From contig JAENRP010000037.1 of NCBI GenBank assembly GCA_024741835.1, positions 62,001-126,000 on the forward strand: a stretch of 64,000 nt of DNA, given 5' to 3'. Shown here in pieces: positions 23,114 through 33,277 of the stretch (its first letter is position 1; the number at the start of each line of letters is the position of its first letter). This stretch comes from Diplocarpon mali. Lineage: Eukaryota > Ascomycota > Leotiomycetes > Helotiales > Drepanopezizaceae. The notes under the pieces are model-generated. The model had not been told where the DNA came from. It saw only the letters and a list, made by a program, of their open reading frames with translations, and ran no database searches. The translations under genes were made by a program, and so were the position numbers.

Positions 23114-24572
23114 GGTAGTCTTTTTTTTTTGGCTGGGTCTTTGGTAATGCTTGCTAGGTGATCTCAGTGTCTGCTTAGAATCCTGGAATATCTATGCTTA
23201 TGAGCTTTTTTATTACTTGAACTTTTCTTTGTTTCCATTCCAGATTTCATGGTTGAGATCTCATGACACAGCCCTTAGGGGCGTGAGTCTTTGGAGAGTT
23301 GCACATGCAAGCTCCCGCGAGTTTGTCTTTGTTAGCTTTTGGCTCAGGATAGTGTTCACTTAGCCATTGAGGGTCAGGCTGATACATCTGCTCTGGTTTG
23401 ACAGCAAGAAGTCGATTAGATTCAAAGCATGCTCTTTACAAAGACAAACGTATGTGCCATCGAGTTTTTGGTGTTCCCACATTATCAAGACAGAGACCAG
23501 AAGCAGTCGATGGATCAATGAGCAAATTTCTGACCCTTGTTCTTGCGAACTTCGCTTTCTATCCTCGAACCAATCGCGCAGGATATAAGTCAAGATTCCA
23601 TACGAAGATAGGGGTTACTTGCTAAGCGAGGTGCACTTGCCTCGCTTTCGATTGAAAACACCTTCTCACGTCTTCCTTACTTTAAATCTGTCTTCCAACA
23701 CATGAGATCTTTGGACGCTTAGGCATGCCATCCGCCTTAGAGCTCTGTAGTTGGACTCCAGCCATCAATATCCAACGACTAATAGTCACTGTAACAAGAC
23801 ACAGCACCAACAATCAAGACGGAGCCGTTGAATCCAGGGCCAGATCCGGTTGCAGCGGAACACAACAGGTCAAATGCTACTTGTATGGAAAATAAAGATA
23901 TGTTTGTAACCCGTTTCCAATGAGAATGGATGTTGCGTAAGTAAATAACAGATGTCTGGTGGCAATGTAAGTGATGATGTATGCGTGGAGATGTATCATA
24001 TATATATTCCTAGTTAACATTCGTAAGCTAGTGACAATACATCACTGCCTGGATCGAGTTGGCATTACACGCTTGTTGAGCTGTAAATCTAGGTGTTCTC
24101 CAAGTGGTGAGCAGAAGCTTGTAAATTCGCATCCAACTATACAACTGAGCGCCTTGAATTGGGTTGCTCCATGGGTCACTTCAGGGGCTAATTACATAAG
24201 CAGGTCCTTAGAGCCCGGGGCTCCTTGCTGCGCCACAACGCTGCAAACACAACGCGATGTAGATGTCGGTGAGAATCTTGGATGAGACTGCTCAACTTCA
24301 TCACATTGTAAGGGAATTGGTCTTCAGATATTAGAACATAGCAAGAGTAGGTACAAACGCCTCCCAATGCACGCTTTAGAATGTGTGATTTCTTCATCGC
24401 GTCTCTGAAGCAGAGGAATAAATAGAGCGGTAAATGATTTTGGAGAAGAGAAAGGCGATTGTAAATCTGTCGCTCGCTTGCTGGGGATATATCGACAAAT
24501 ATGAGACGACCGCATGTAAAGATTCGGTCCCGCGAAAAGAAGGCGCTAGCTGAGGCCAGTGGGTATGTGACA
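23114..24572. other. Gene-free 1.46 kb
   Basis: This holds the promoter side of the reverse-strand P450 and the 3' flank of the reverse-strand bestrophin gene. Only short frames without recognisable features are present. Confidence 0.4.
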
Positions 24573-26119
24573 CTACGCATCCAGTGTCGTCCCGCCTATC
24601 GACGGCCCCGAGCTCATCCTAGAACTGACAACCTTCGCCTTGAGCGCACCCCTAATGTCCTTCACCGTGCGTCCCTCCCAGGCCTCATAGCCGCTCTCGC
24701 TCAGCGGCCATAACACCTTGTTCTGTGTCTTGCCTCCGGCTCCTCTAACTACGTCGCTGAACCGCGGGGCGGGCACGCTGGTCAACGTGTCCAGCTCCGA
24801 AGCAAGCTCCATGCAATACGCATCTAGCGGCAGGTCATTAACGTCGTTGCCGAAGGGGTTCTCCAGCTCGTTGCCGATAGCAGCAAGTCCGAGGATGATG
24901 TATGCGGCGGCGATCGTGCCGGGAATCGTGATCCATTCCAGGGTGGAGTAGAGCTGGAACGGGAGCAAGTAGACGTAGAGGAGCACGATCTGCGAGATCA
25001 GGATGTTGTACCCGACGGGCAGGGGGGTGGTGAGGACGCGCTCAGCGGTGGCTTGCGTATCGGTCAGCGAGGCAATTTCGCTCATTACCTGACCGATGAT
25101 GACAGGGTTCTTAAACGTGCCGTTTACGCTCGTTTCTTCGATGTACGTGGCGATGTAGGTAAGGATCTCGAGGGGAAGGTTACCGAGCGGGGCGGTGGCC
25201 CTTTTGAGAATTTTGCGCGGGTTGGATTCTGCAAAGGGGATGCCCAAGTAGATACCCAATTCTTTCCAGGGAGAGTGTTTCTCCGGGATGGTGTTCTCTT
25301 CCTTGTGGGCTGCGAGCGCGAAGGTGTCGAGGTGGGACACCAGGGAGTTGATATCAGGGTAATGGGCGTAGGGTTCGAAGCGGAGCTTGTGCTTGAGCGA
25401 AACAGCAAAGGCGAGGATCATATTAATAGCTGTTACCTTGGCCAACAGGTCCTCTTTCTCATACTCGGGACGCTCATCGATGTGTACCCAGATGGTCCGC
25501 GCCAAGTTGCGCGCGTGCACGGAGAGGAGTGCCCATGCTTTGCGACCGTCCGAGTATCGCTCGTAGGCGGTGGTGCTGCGGAAAGAGAGCGCGAGACCGA
25601 CGACGAAACCGAGGACCGTCAGGAGCAGGGAATTAACCGTTACTGTGCTCGTTAGATCTGTCATGGGTAGTGAGTTCTCAGGACGGGGGCCGTACGTGGA
25701 TAAACGAATTTCGAAATGGCTGTAATGCAGGCCGCCCATGCTCCGACCATGGCCAGCGGGAGGATCATCCGAGGCGTCACGGAACCGTGCAGACGCATGA
25801 AGTACGGGAGTTTGGAGTGTGAGTCCAGGTTTCGAGGACCAATCTATTTCCAGTCAGCCATGCCCTGGATCCAGCATGCCGGTGATTGAACTCGTACAAA
25901 ATAGTCTCCCAGATCGACTGACGTCCGCACATCTGGCCTGCTGTGTTTGTTCGCCCCATTCGGTGTCTGAGCGCCGCTGGCATGCACATCGCTCATATCC
26001 TTCGTCCAGGTCGAGTGGCGCGACTTTGTTGCATTCGGGACTGGCTGCTCCAAGTGACGAGCATCCTGGTGGCCGGGAGCTGCTGCGACGGCGGCAGCAG
26101 ATGCAGCGTCATCGGCCAT
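24573..26119 (-). CDS. Bestrophin-like anion channel (UPF0187/bestrophin family)
   Basis: Three exons, 26119-25898, 25843-25696 and 25642-24573, with introns of 54 and 53 bp (branches CTGAC and CTAAC), encode 479 aa. After a disordered Ala/His-rich N-terminus comes 'DYFIGPRNLDSHSK' and the helix 'PYFMRLHGSVTPRMILPLAMVGAWAACITAISKF', of which only parts are in any one exon frame. Then follow 'TVNSLLLTVLGFVVGLALSF', 'RSTTAYERYSDGRKAW', two further membrane helices at 'ILISQIVLLYVYLLPFQLY' and 'IPGTIAAAYIILGLAAIG', and the family hallmark 'ELENPFGNDVNDLPLD'. Fungal members form pentameric chloride/anion channels in plasma or internal membranes, some implicated in weak-acid export. Both splices restore the family sequence, so the model is secure. 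Confidence 0.9.
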
Positions 26120-26165
26120 TGTGAAGTGTGAGGTGTGAGGTGAGAGGTGTAAGGTGCGAGGTGCT
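26120..26165. repeat. Degenerate GTGAGGT/GTGTGAG tandem repeat at the bestrophin 5' end
   Basis: About six imperfect copies of a 7-9 base G/T/A unit (gtgaggt variants) begin directly upstream of the bestrophin start codon. They would lie in that gene's 5' untranslated leader as a C/A/T-rich tract. Confidence 0.7.
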
Positions 26166-29033
26166 GGAGGAGAGTCGGAAGAAAGAAAGCAATAAAAAGG
26201 CGAGTATCAGTAGAAGTATCCGAAGAGTAAGCAAAAAGATGGTGAGACTTTCCAACACGGAGGAGCAGGATCCAGAGTCAAAAGTCCAGGTTCCAGAATG
26301 CGGAATCCCAAATTCCAAGAAGAGACTGTGGGAGAAGATCGGCCAGAAGCAAATGATGCGGAGAAAGTGGGAGCGAAGGTTGTTATACCGAGTACTCTGT
26401 GCAGTAAGCGAGGAGGAGAGAAAAGGGCTTAGCGTCAGGGCGACGGCCTGGCCCTGCCAGGTTGCAGCTTTCGGCTCTTAAGTGGGTCCTCAACGGGTCT
26501 TGATTGGCGCCTGAGACATTAACGGTTTACGGCGAAGTAGAAACGTCGGATGATTTGTCCGATTGAGCCTAGTCCTATTCCATGTTGCCCATTCATTACG
26601 GAAATCTGTGCTTGCAAGGTTAAAAATACACTTTTTCATGTGAGTGTTTGTCTGGCCTGCGACGGAAGTATGCACGAGGTAGGGAGGTGCTCAGTATTTT
26701 GAGCGCGTAGGTTTTCAAGGGGGATGGGAGGTGCTCCACACGATACTCGCTCGGTTAAGCTGGTCATACTCGTAGCCGGAGCTTTGCCGCAAGCGAGTAT
26801 CGGTGCATGGGCGAGGAGATGCGGAGAGTGCTATGTGCTATGTGCTATGTATAGAGTGTCGTCTTTCCTGGCTTTCCTGTAAATGTTCACGTTGCTTTCG
26901 TTGCTCTTTATCAAGCGCCCAAGAGACGACGTTGACCGTGTCATGCAGGAGAGGTCACCGCGGTTTACCGCAAACCGGGTTCTTTTCACACCAAACGTGC
27001 TCGTCAAGTGCTATCTATGTATGTACATCAGTACTGGTACTCTTTCTCGGCCAAACGGAAGCAGTGAGCCATACTACGAGTACTTTGCCCATAGTACGCA
27101 GGAGTATACCACCGTACAAAGTAATCTCCCCCTGGCATCTCCGTGCCTGGTCGTTAGTACGAGTACTTCTACTTGACCTTGCCTCCGGGCGACTTTCGAC
27201 TGTTCTGTAATTACGGCGAGCCTTGTATGTTCGTATCGTGAAGGAGAATCCCAAGACTCGAGTGAGAAGAAGAGAACACCACGAGTACTCACGGCTCTGT
27301 GTCAGGACAGTGTTCCGCCTCAGCAGAGGCCAATACCACGGTCGTCCCGTCAATCCAACTGTAGGAATAGAGTGAATATCGGTCACGTGGAGGGTCATAT
27401 GCAAAGCCTTGGCATAGGCAGCACTACTCTACTTAGGTCTCTCTCCCTCCTCTTAGAATAATCATCAACAACCAATACAACCAAGAATCGATTCTTTCCC
27501 CTTGTGCGCACACCTTGTGGTATTAACACCAACACGTCCCGGCACGTCAAGATCGAGCTGTCAGGTAATATGCCCATCACCTCAACCGACACTACTTTCG
27601 TACTCTACACAGTACGAGTGACAGTAACTCTGCCGAGCTTCGCTCACGGCCCCAAGAGCGCTACCCCCTTGAGCGAGTGCACTGCTCAGGGGCTCGATTC
27701 TCGGCGCCTTGCCTCGCCGCCCTAGTTTCTCGTTTCAAACGCATTCTGGCCGACGCCCCCTTGCAGCGCTCTCCCAATCGCCGAGCAAACTTCGCCGATT
27801 CACATATATAGGCTCGGCATGCCCACCCCCGCCCCCCTCTCCCCCGAAAAGGTGGAGGAGAGAAAAGCCGATAGGAATCCTTGCACCGGGAATTCGATGA
27901 TCCTATGAGGGTTGAAGAGTGACTCGAGGTGGCGCACGAGTATCATGTTTGCTGCCTCGGTTGCGAGGACGGGGACAGAGGGCGGAACGAAGAAGGAGGT
28001 GTCAAGTAAGCGTGGGCAATGTGTGGCAGCTTAATTTGAATTCGGGGGGTCGGGGGGGGTTTGTGGAATATGGGCTGCCAAGGCAATTCGAGGGAGAGGA
28101 TACGAGGACAGATGGACTGTGCTTGGGTTCTAAGCCACGGGCGGATAGAGGTTACCCAAATTGCGTGGGCGAGAGCTCGTCGCCCCTATCCAGCTATGCC
28201 AATCCATGTTTGGAAGACAGCGAGCTGGGGGAGCTTGGGAGCTCGAGGTCGACGTTGTGAATTCGACAAGGCTGAGAGGAGCGCGAGCTGGAGGGACGGC
28301 GAGGCTGACGGCAAAACACGTGACATTTACCAGTTTGGAGCTCGCTTCGTGGGTGACTCAAGAATATGGCGCGCGATCATCGCTGGATCTTTCCATAGCA
28401 GAGCTTTCGAGTAAGCATGCCGCTGTCTACATCCTCTCCAAGCCATCCCCGATATCTCGACTCCTAGGAGTGTCATCTCTTCAGTATCACGTTCGTCTGC
28501 TGAGTCCTCAGGCCGTCCATCTCGCGCTGAGTCAGCATTCACATGTCATCATTCCTCACCCTCAGGCACCCGAATACTACCTCAGAAACCGTAGTCAGTT
28601 GTCTCCATCACCTCCACCTTTCCCCATGATTTTGTTCTTTGCCAGCCATTCCTCCGCTTCCCTCCAATTCGATCCGCAGTGCTTTTCCGCCGCAGGAACG
28701 CACACCCCGAGGCATCCTATCCAGCTTCAGCATTCTGGTCATACGCACGGACAGAGCCCTTTTTTATATCCCTTCGTCCTCACCATGCTGAACATGACCC
28801 AAGTCATCTGTCTCTTCTCCTCCTAAGCCGTGTATCGCTATTCATATCATATCAGATCATACCATCATTTCTTGCGCATAGAATACTACTAGACTTCCTC
28901 CGAGACCTCCCCCTGGCATATGTGTTGAGGATAGAGTTTCGTTTCTTTCTGCACTTATTTACATGTGAATCGCTTTGCTTCTCGACAGACTTCCCGCCCT
29001 TGATCGCTCTTCTGCACAACATCCTATGTCAAG
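26166..29033. other. Long 2.9-kb divergent intergenic region
   Basis: The region lies between the divergent bestrophin and HSL-type hydrolase genes. Supported contents are a short CTATGTG tandem near 26829-26850, a dense group of GTAC-centred motifs between 27031 and 27615, and two G runs of 6 and 8 bases at 28044-28059. Long frames from about 28161 to 28826 lack an ATG start and any domain and probably fall in the hydrolase leader or promoter. No gene is supported. Confidence 0.45.
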
Positions 29034-31311
29034 ATGATAGGTAGGACTCGAGCGATGCATTCACAGTGACATGACGCTGATGGCAAGCTTCAGATCATGT
29101 TCTCGGTCGGCCCTCGGTGCAGTTCCGAAAGATACAGGTCCTGGCAGTCGTCTCGTTCTGGTCTTTCTACCTCTTCCGGTACATCTTCAATCCCGCCCCA
29201 ACCAACGACATGCTGACCCCCTTCACAGAGGACATAAACACGGTCCTCCTCAACTTCGCAAGATATCACGGCGACTCTCCACCCTCCTGACCCCCTGGCA
29301 GACTCTCGTCGTAACGCTCCTCTATCTCTACATCGCGCGAAACCTCGGAAAGTTGCTAGGCCTCGAATGTCCCGAACCGCTCGCGAATCTCTACACTCGG
29401 TCCTACTTCCGCGCAACATGGGTCACGACAGCTCTGGATGCGGGCTTCTGGTCTGCCATGCGCATCCGGCGGAAGTGGGTGCGAGACCTGGCGAGCGTGG
29501 TCTTCACGGTGTACTATCTCATCGCCGCAGAGCAGGCCGATGAGAAGGTGCGCAAGGTTAGAGGGATGCTGACGGTTGATCATCTGCGGGTCAGTTGGAA
29601 TAAGGGCACGACGCCATACCTCAGCTTCCTGACCAATTTGATGCGACCGCGATTCATGCGGTACCCTCCCCGACAGATCAGGATCCCGAGACCTTCGAAT
29701 TCCGATTACAAAGAGCCGGTTGGCGGATGGCTGTATTTCGATGGGCCTCTCTCGGCGCTGAAGAATCACACCAAAGTGGTGCTGGATATTCCTGGTGGTG
29801 GCTTCGTTGCGATGGATCCGCGGACGAATGATGACAAGCTCTTTGCGTGGGCTGGGAAAACTGGGCTGCCGGTGCTGAGTCTGGACTACCGCAAGGCGCC
29901 CGAGTACCCATACCCGTATGCGCTGAACGAGTGTTTCGATGTCTACCGTACAATCATGGCCAGTCGTGGAAAATGTATTGGGCTGTCCGGCGAGGTTGTG
30001 CCGAAGATTGTGATTACCGGCGACAGCGCAGGTGGAAATCTTGCGACCGGTCTCACCATCATGATCATCGAGGCTGCATCTAGTCATGCGCGCCAATTCC
30101 TCGGGAAAAATCCCCTCCCGATTCCTGACGGTCTGGTCTTGATATATCCTGGCTTGGATATGAATATTGGGAACTGGATGTCGGACGAACAGATGTCTTT
30201 GATCAAGGATAGGAGGATGAGGAAGACGAATCGGACTTTCATCCGGCAGAAGAGTATGCAGTATGAAATGGCCGCCGGAACACCTCATCATTCCGAGGAC
30301 GAAGACCATACACCGACCAAGGTCACACCTCTCCCCCTCGCCCAGAGTTCCGCGCCCTTGTCCCTCTCTCTTCCTTTGCCCCAATTCTCAACCGCGGCTC
30401 CGGCTCTTCTCTCGCCATCACTGGATCGGAAGGAGGCTTCCTCTCACCGGTCAGCGTCGCACCACCCGGAACCTCTCAAGACCCGCCTCGCCATGTCAAG
30501 CATGATATCTTACTTCAACGACCGGATTCTCTCTCCGGAGATGATGCGCGCCATGATAATCCTGTACATCGGCCCGCACAATCGCCCCGACTTCTCACAA
30601 GACTACCTCCTCTCCCCCATTCTCACCCCGGACTCCATCCTGTCCCAGTTCCCCAAAACCTACTTCCTAACAGGCGAGCGCGATCCCCTCGTAGACGACA
30701 CTGTGATCTTTGCAGGCCGCCTCCGCCGCGCCAAAGCCGCGAAATACCACCTGGACCAGCTGTCGGACGTCACTCTGCAGAAAGAGTTCGACGACCGCGA
30801 CGTCGTGGAGGTTGCCCTGATCCCGGGTATCTCGCATGGCTTCCTGCAGTTTGTAGGGGTGTTTCCCGAGGGTTGGAAGTACATCCACCGCTGTTCGCGC
30901 TGGATGGAACACATTTTTGCCGCAGCTGAGGAGCGCGAACTGCGCGCCGTCGGTGATGTGGTGACACCGGGTGGTTATACGAGTTCCGGGGGGCGCGCAC
31001 GGCATCACCAGCGTCGCAAAACAGGCGAGAGCTCCGGCGACGACGACATGGGCCTGGAAATGAGCATGAGCTCTGCCAAATCGAAAGCGAAAGCGAAGGG
31101 GAAGGGGGCGGATGAGCGGCGAAAGAAAGAGGCACTGCTGAAAGAGCAGTTGAGAGAACGGAATGAGCTGCGCAAGCTGGAGAAGAGGGAGAGCCTGCAG
31201 AGGCGCAAGAGTATGGTCAGCCTGGCTAGCTCGGACGATCTGCTTGGGAGGAGAATGTTGGGGCTTGCGGGGCCATTGACTGGACGGGGCGGGACACCTG
31301 AAGAGCTGTGA
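29034..31311 (+). CDS. HSL-type alpha/beta hydrolase (lipase/esterase) with basic C-terminal tail
   Basis: Proposed exons are 29034-29040, 29094-29178 and 29229-31311 (724 aa). The first coding exon is only 7 bases (ATGATAG); the introns are 53 and 50 bp, the second with branch GCTGACC. Splicing places an N-terminal membrane helix ('VLAVVSFWSFYLF') ahead of a second one near residue 55-70. The catalytic domain shows the hormone-sensitive-lipase oxyanion motif 'PGGGF' (about 219-223), nucleophile Ser297 in 'GDSAGGN', Asp516 in 'GERDPLVDD' and His567 in 'ISHGFLQF'. Between nucleophile and acid lies a Ser/Pro/His-rich insertion of about 90 residues. After the domain comes a Lys/Arg/Glu-rich predicted coiled coil. 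It is probably a membrane-bound acylglycerol or steryl-ester lipase. The body is certain; the 5' exons are inferred from frame and splice signals. Confidence 0.85.
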
Positions 31312-32340
31312 TATCTCGGGACGTCCGAGGAGACTTGACGAGTGGTAGTGCTGGGCTGCGTATGATCGGATGAAGGGACGAATGCAAGAACCGTGATACA
31401 CGCTCACTCCCCGAGACAGAATCTCGTCGGGCCATGCCTTCTCGGTGCTGGTGCGGCGATCGAGTGATACAGCATGTAGGTACCCGGAATCCGGTCTTGG
31501 TGTTGCACGTCTGATGTTTGTCGTGGGGGCTTCACCCCCGGTACCCCAAATCCGGGCTACAGTCTTGCAAGCAACTTGTGCCGGCTTGTGGATCTCGAGC
31601 CGAGTCGCTGTCGTGCTGGAGTCGTGTGTTCGGAGAAGCACACACAACGGCACTGAAAGAGAGGAGCGCCAGCACAAACGCGGCTCCATGCCTACTCCCG
31701 TCAGTTGTGGATTTCTGGACGCGTATCGGCCGGCCTGTGATGGGCGAAAGAGCAGCCTCTCGTTCATCTCATCTCATCTGTTGCAACACCAATCGCAGGC
31801 ATTGTGTGTACGTGCAGGCTATACGTATCCGGGTGTGACCCCCTTCGCCTCTCACCGCTGTCCTATTCCTAAAGCTGGATGCAAGGCTTCCATGTCCATT
31901 GCCGGTTCTGTGTGCCAACCGTGTTCTGGTCCTCTGCGCCGCGATACCTGGTATTGCGGGCGGCAGTACACAGATACAGATGACAGATACAGACTTGACT
32001 ATTGCACGCTGCATCGAACACCCTGTCTTTTCATGTCATGGTATGCCAGGTTCTAGGCTCTGTGGCTAGGATTCAATGTAATCCGCGACACCAAATCTCG
32101 GCGGGGGAGTGAGTGCGGTATGCGATCTGCGATGAGGAGCCGAGTCGAGGAGAGAAGACTAGAGTACAAACAGGCAGAGGATAGCATTTTGTCTCTATTC
32201 ATTTTCTCATAGTCTGCGCCTGTACTTACTGTCTATCTGTTAACTGGTAGTACGTAACCTACGTATGTTGTGCGCCCTATAATCTCTGTCCTTCCCCTTG
32301 TTTTCCTTTCTCTTCTCTTCTTGTTCAATATCCACATACC
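31312..32340. other. 3' flank of the hydrolase and upstream region of the secreted-protein gene
   Basis: A 200-codon forward frame (31445-32056) has several cysteines but no ATG start, no signal peptide and no splice partners, so it was not accepted. Nothing else is recognised. Confidence 0.4.
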
Positions 32341-32400
32341 GTCCCGTATATATGTATGTATATATATAACATAAACTCGATCTCTCCTCTCCCTCCCATC
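32341..32400 (+). promoter_or_regulatory. TATA-rich element followed by CT tract
   Basis: A TATA-rich string (32347-32368) is followed at once by a pyrimidine tract (32380-32400). TATA element plus CT-rich start region about 160-210 bases ahead of an ATG is the usual layout of strongly expressed fungal genes. Its position supports the secreted-protein gene starting at 32557. Confidence 0.45.
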
Positions 32401-32556
32401 TTGAACCTCTCCACTATCAATAGCCCCTGCATTTCCCTCGAGTCCGCCCATACAGATACAGATCGATACCATCTACCCGTTCTGTCCTCTCCTTTCCTGC
32501 GAGTCGCCGCTTAGTGTTCTTTCGTCTCGTTGAGCTAGTTGGGCTTGCATTTTGCG

Positions 32557-33277
32557 ATGCATCCCTCGGCGGCGTTGCTGCTCGTTACAGTGGGGTTGTC
32601 GGGGACGATGGCTGTATGTGGATTCCCCTCCTTGCCGTGTTTCTATTCTTGTTTTCCTTTTCTGGTTATGTCTTTCTTATATGGTTTCTGTTCTCCGCTC
32701 CCTTCTTGTCGTGTGTCGTTTCTACCCTGATCCTGGTCCTCTGTCTGCGTTGGATCTGAATACTGCTGAAGCTTTTTGGTTCAGAGGGATGACGGTGGAA
32801 GCGGAACGGAGTGTCCCTGCCTGCTAACTAACAGTACAGTGGCACTGCCCGAAAGTAAACCATACCCTCTACCGCCCGGCGTGCTGTGACAGCGTGGCCG
32901 AGGTTAAGCGTGGCAAGTTTGATGCTACGGATTGTAAGATTGCTCCCACACCTCTCCTCCCTACCAGAAATAAAGCGTTGCCTCTCCACCGAGCTGTGTT
33001 CTTTCTATGAAGCAGTCAGAAGAAGAAGAGAAGAACATTGAAGCGGGAGCTGGCTGACAGAGGAGACCAGGCTACGAGCCCTTCCCGGTCGTGCAGAGCA
33101 ACCATACCGTGCGCAGCGAGTTTACGTGCGATTTTGAGGGGGCGACTTTCGGAGCGCCTGGGTGCTGCAAGAAGGTATGCTTGGGGTCTATGGGGTTCTA
33201 ATGCTGTTTGCTTGTGCTTTTTCTTTCTTTCCCAATACTCGGCAAAGGATTTCGGCAGGGTAGGTTACGGATCATGA
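32557..33277 (+). CDS. Small secreted cysteine-rich protein, hydrophobin-like Cys order (94 aa)
   Basis: Proposed exons are 32557-32613, 32840-32933, 33071-33174 and 33248-33277. Exon 1 encodes a signal peptide (19 residues, hydrophobic core 'AALLLVTVG', likely cut after Ala19) and ends at donor GTATGT. Intron 1 ends in GCTAACTAACAGTACAG. Intron 2 splits the Cys51 codon. The mature part has Cys22, Cys34-35, Cys51, Cys70 and Cys82-83, spaced x11, x15, x18 and x11, with an Asn-His-Thr glycosylation sequon ahead of each CC pair. If the last intron is retained, the frame ends at 33201 and adds an eighth cysteine, giving C-CC-C-C-CC-C as in hydrophobins, though the spacings fit neither class. The role is unknown: surface-active, structural or effector-like. 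No sequence homologue is recalled, and introns of 226 and 137 bp are long for this region. Confidence 0.6.

Noticed and set aside
26128..26481. 117-codon forward frame just upstream of the bestrophin gene
   Set aside because: It starts at a non-ATG codon in the tandem repeat, reads antisense to the bestrophin leader and has no domain.
28161..28826. 221-codon forward frame upstream of the HSL-type hydrolase
   Set aside because: It has no ATG start, no domain and no splice partner, and lies in the probable promoter or leader.
29356..30384. 342-codon reverse frame opposite the HSL-type hydrolase
   Set aside because: It is antisense to a coding region with an intact catalytic triad; no recognisable family.
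31520..31545. Short GC-rich inverted repeat considered as a terminator hairpin
   Set aside because: A 5-bp stem has no meaning for RNA polymerase II termination and occurs often by chance.
31445..32056. 203-codon forward frame with several cysteines near its end
   Set aside because: It begins at a non-ATG codon, has no signal peptide or splice joins, and the cysteines show no regular pattern.
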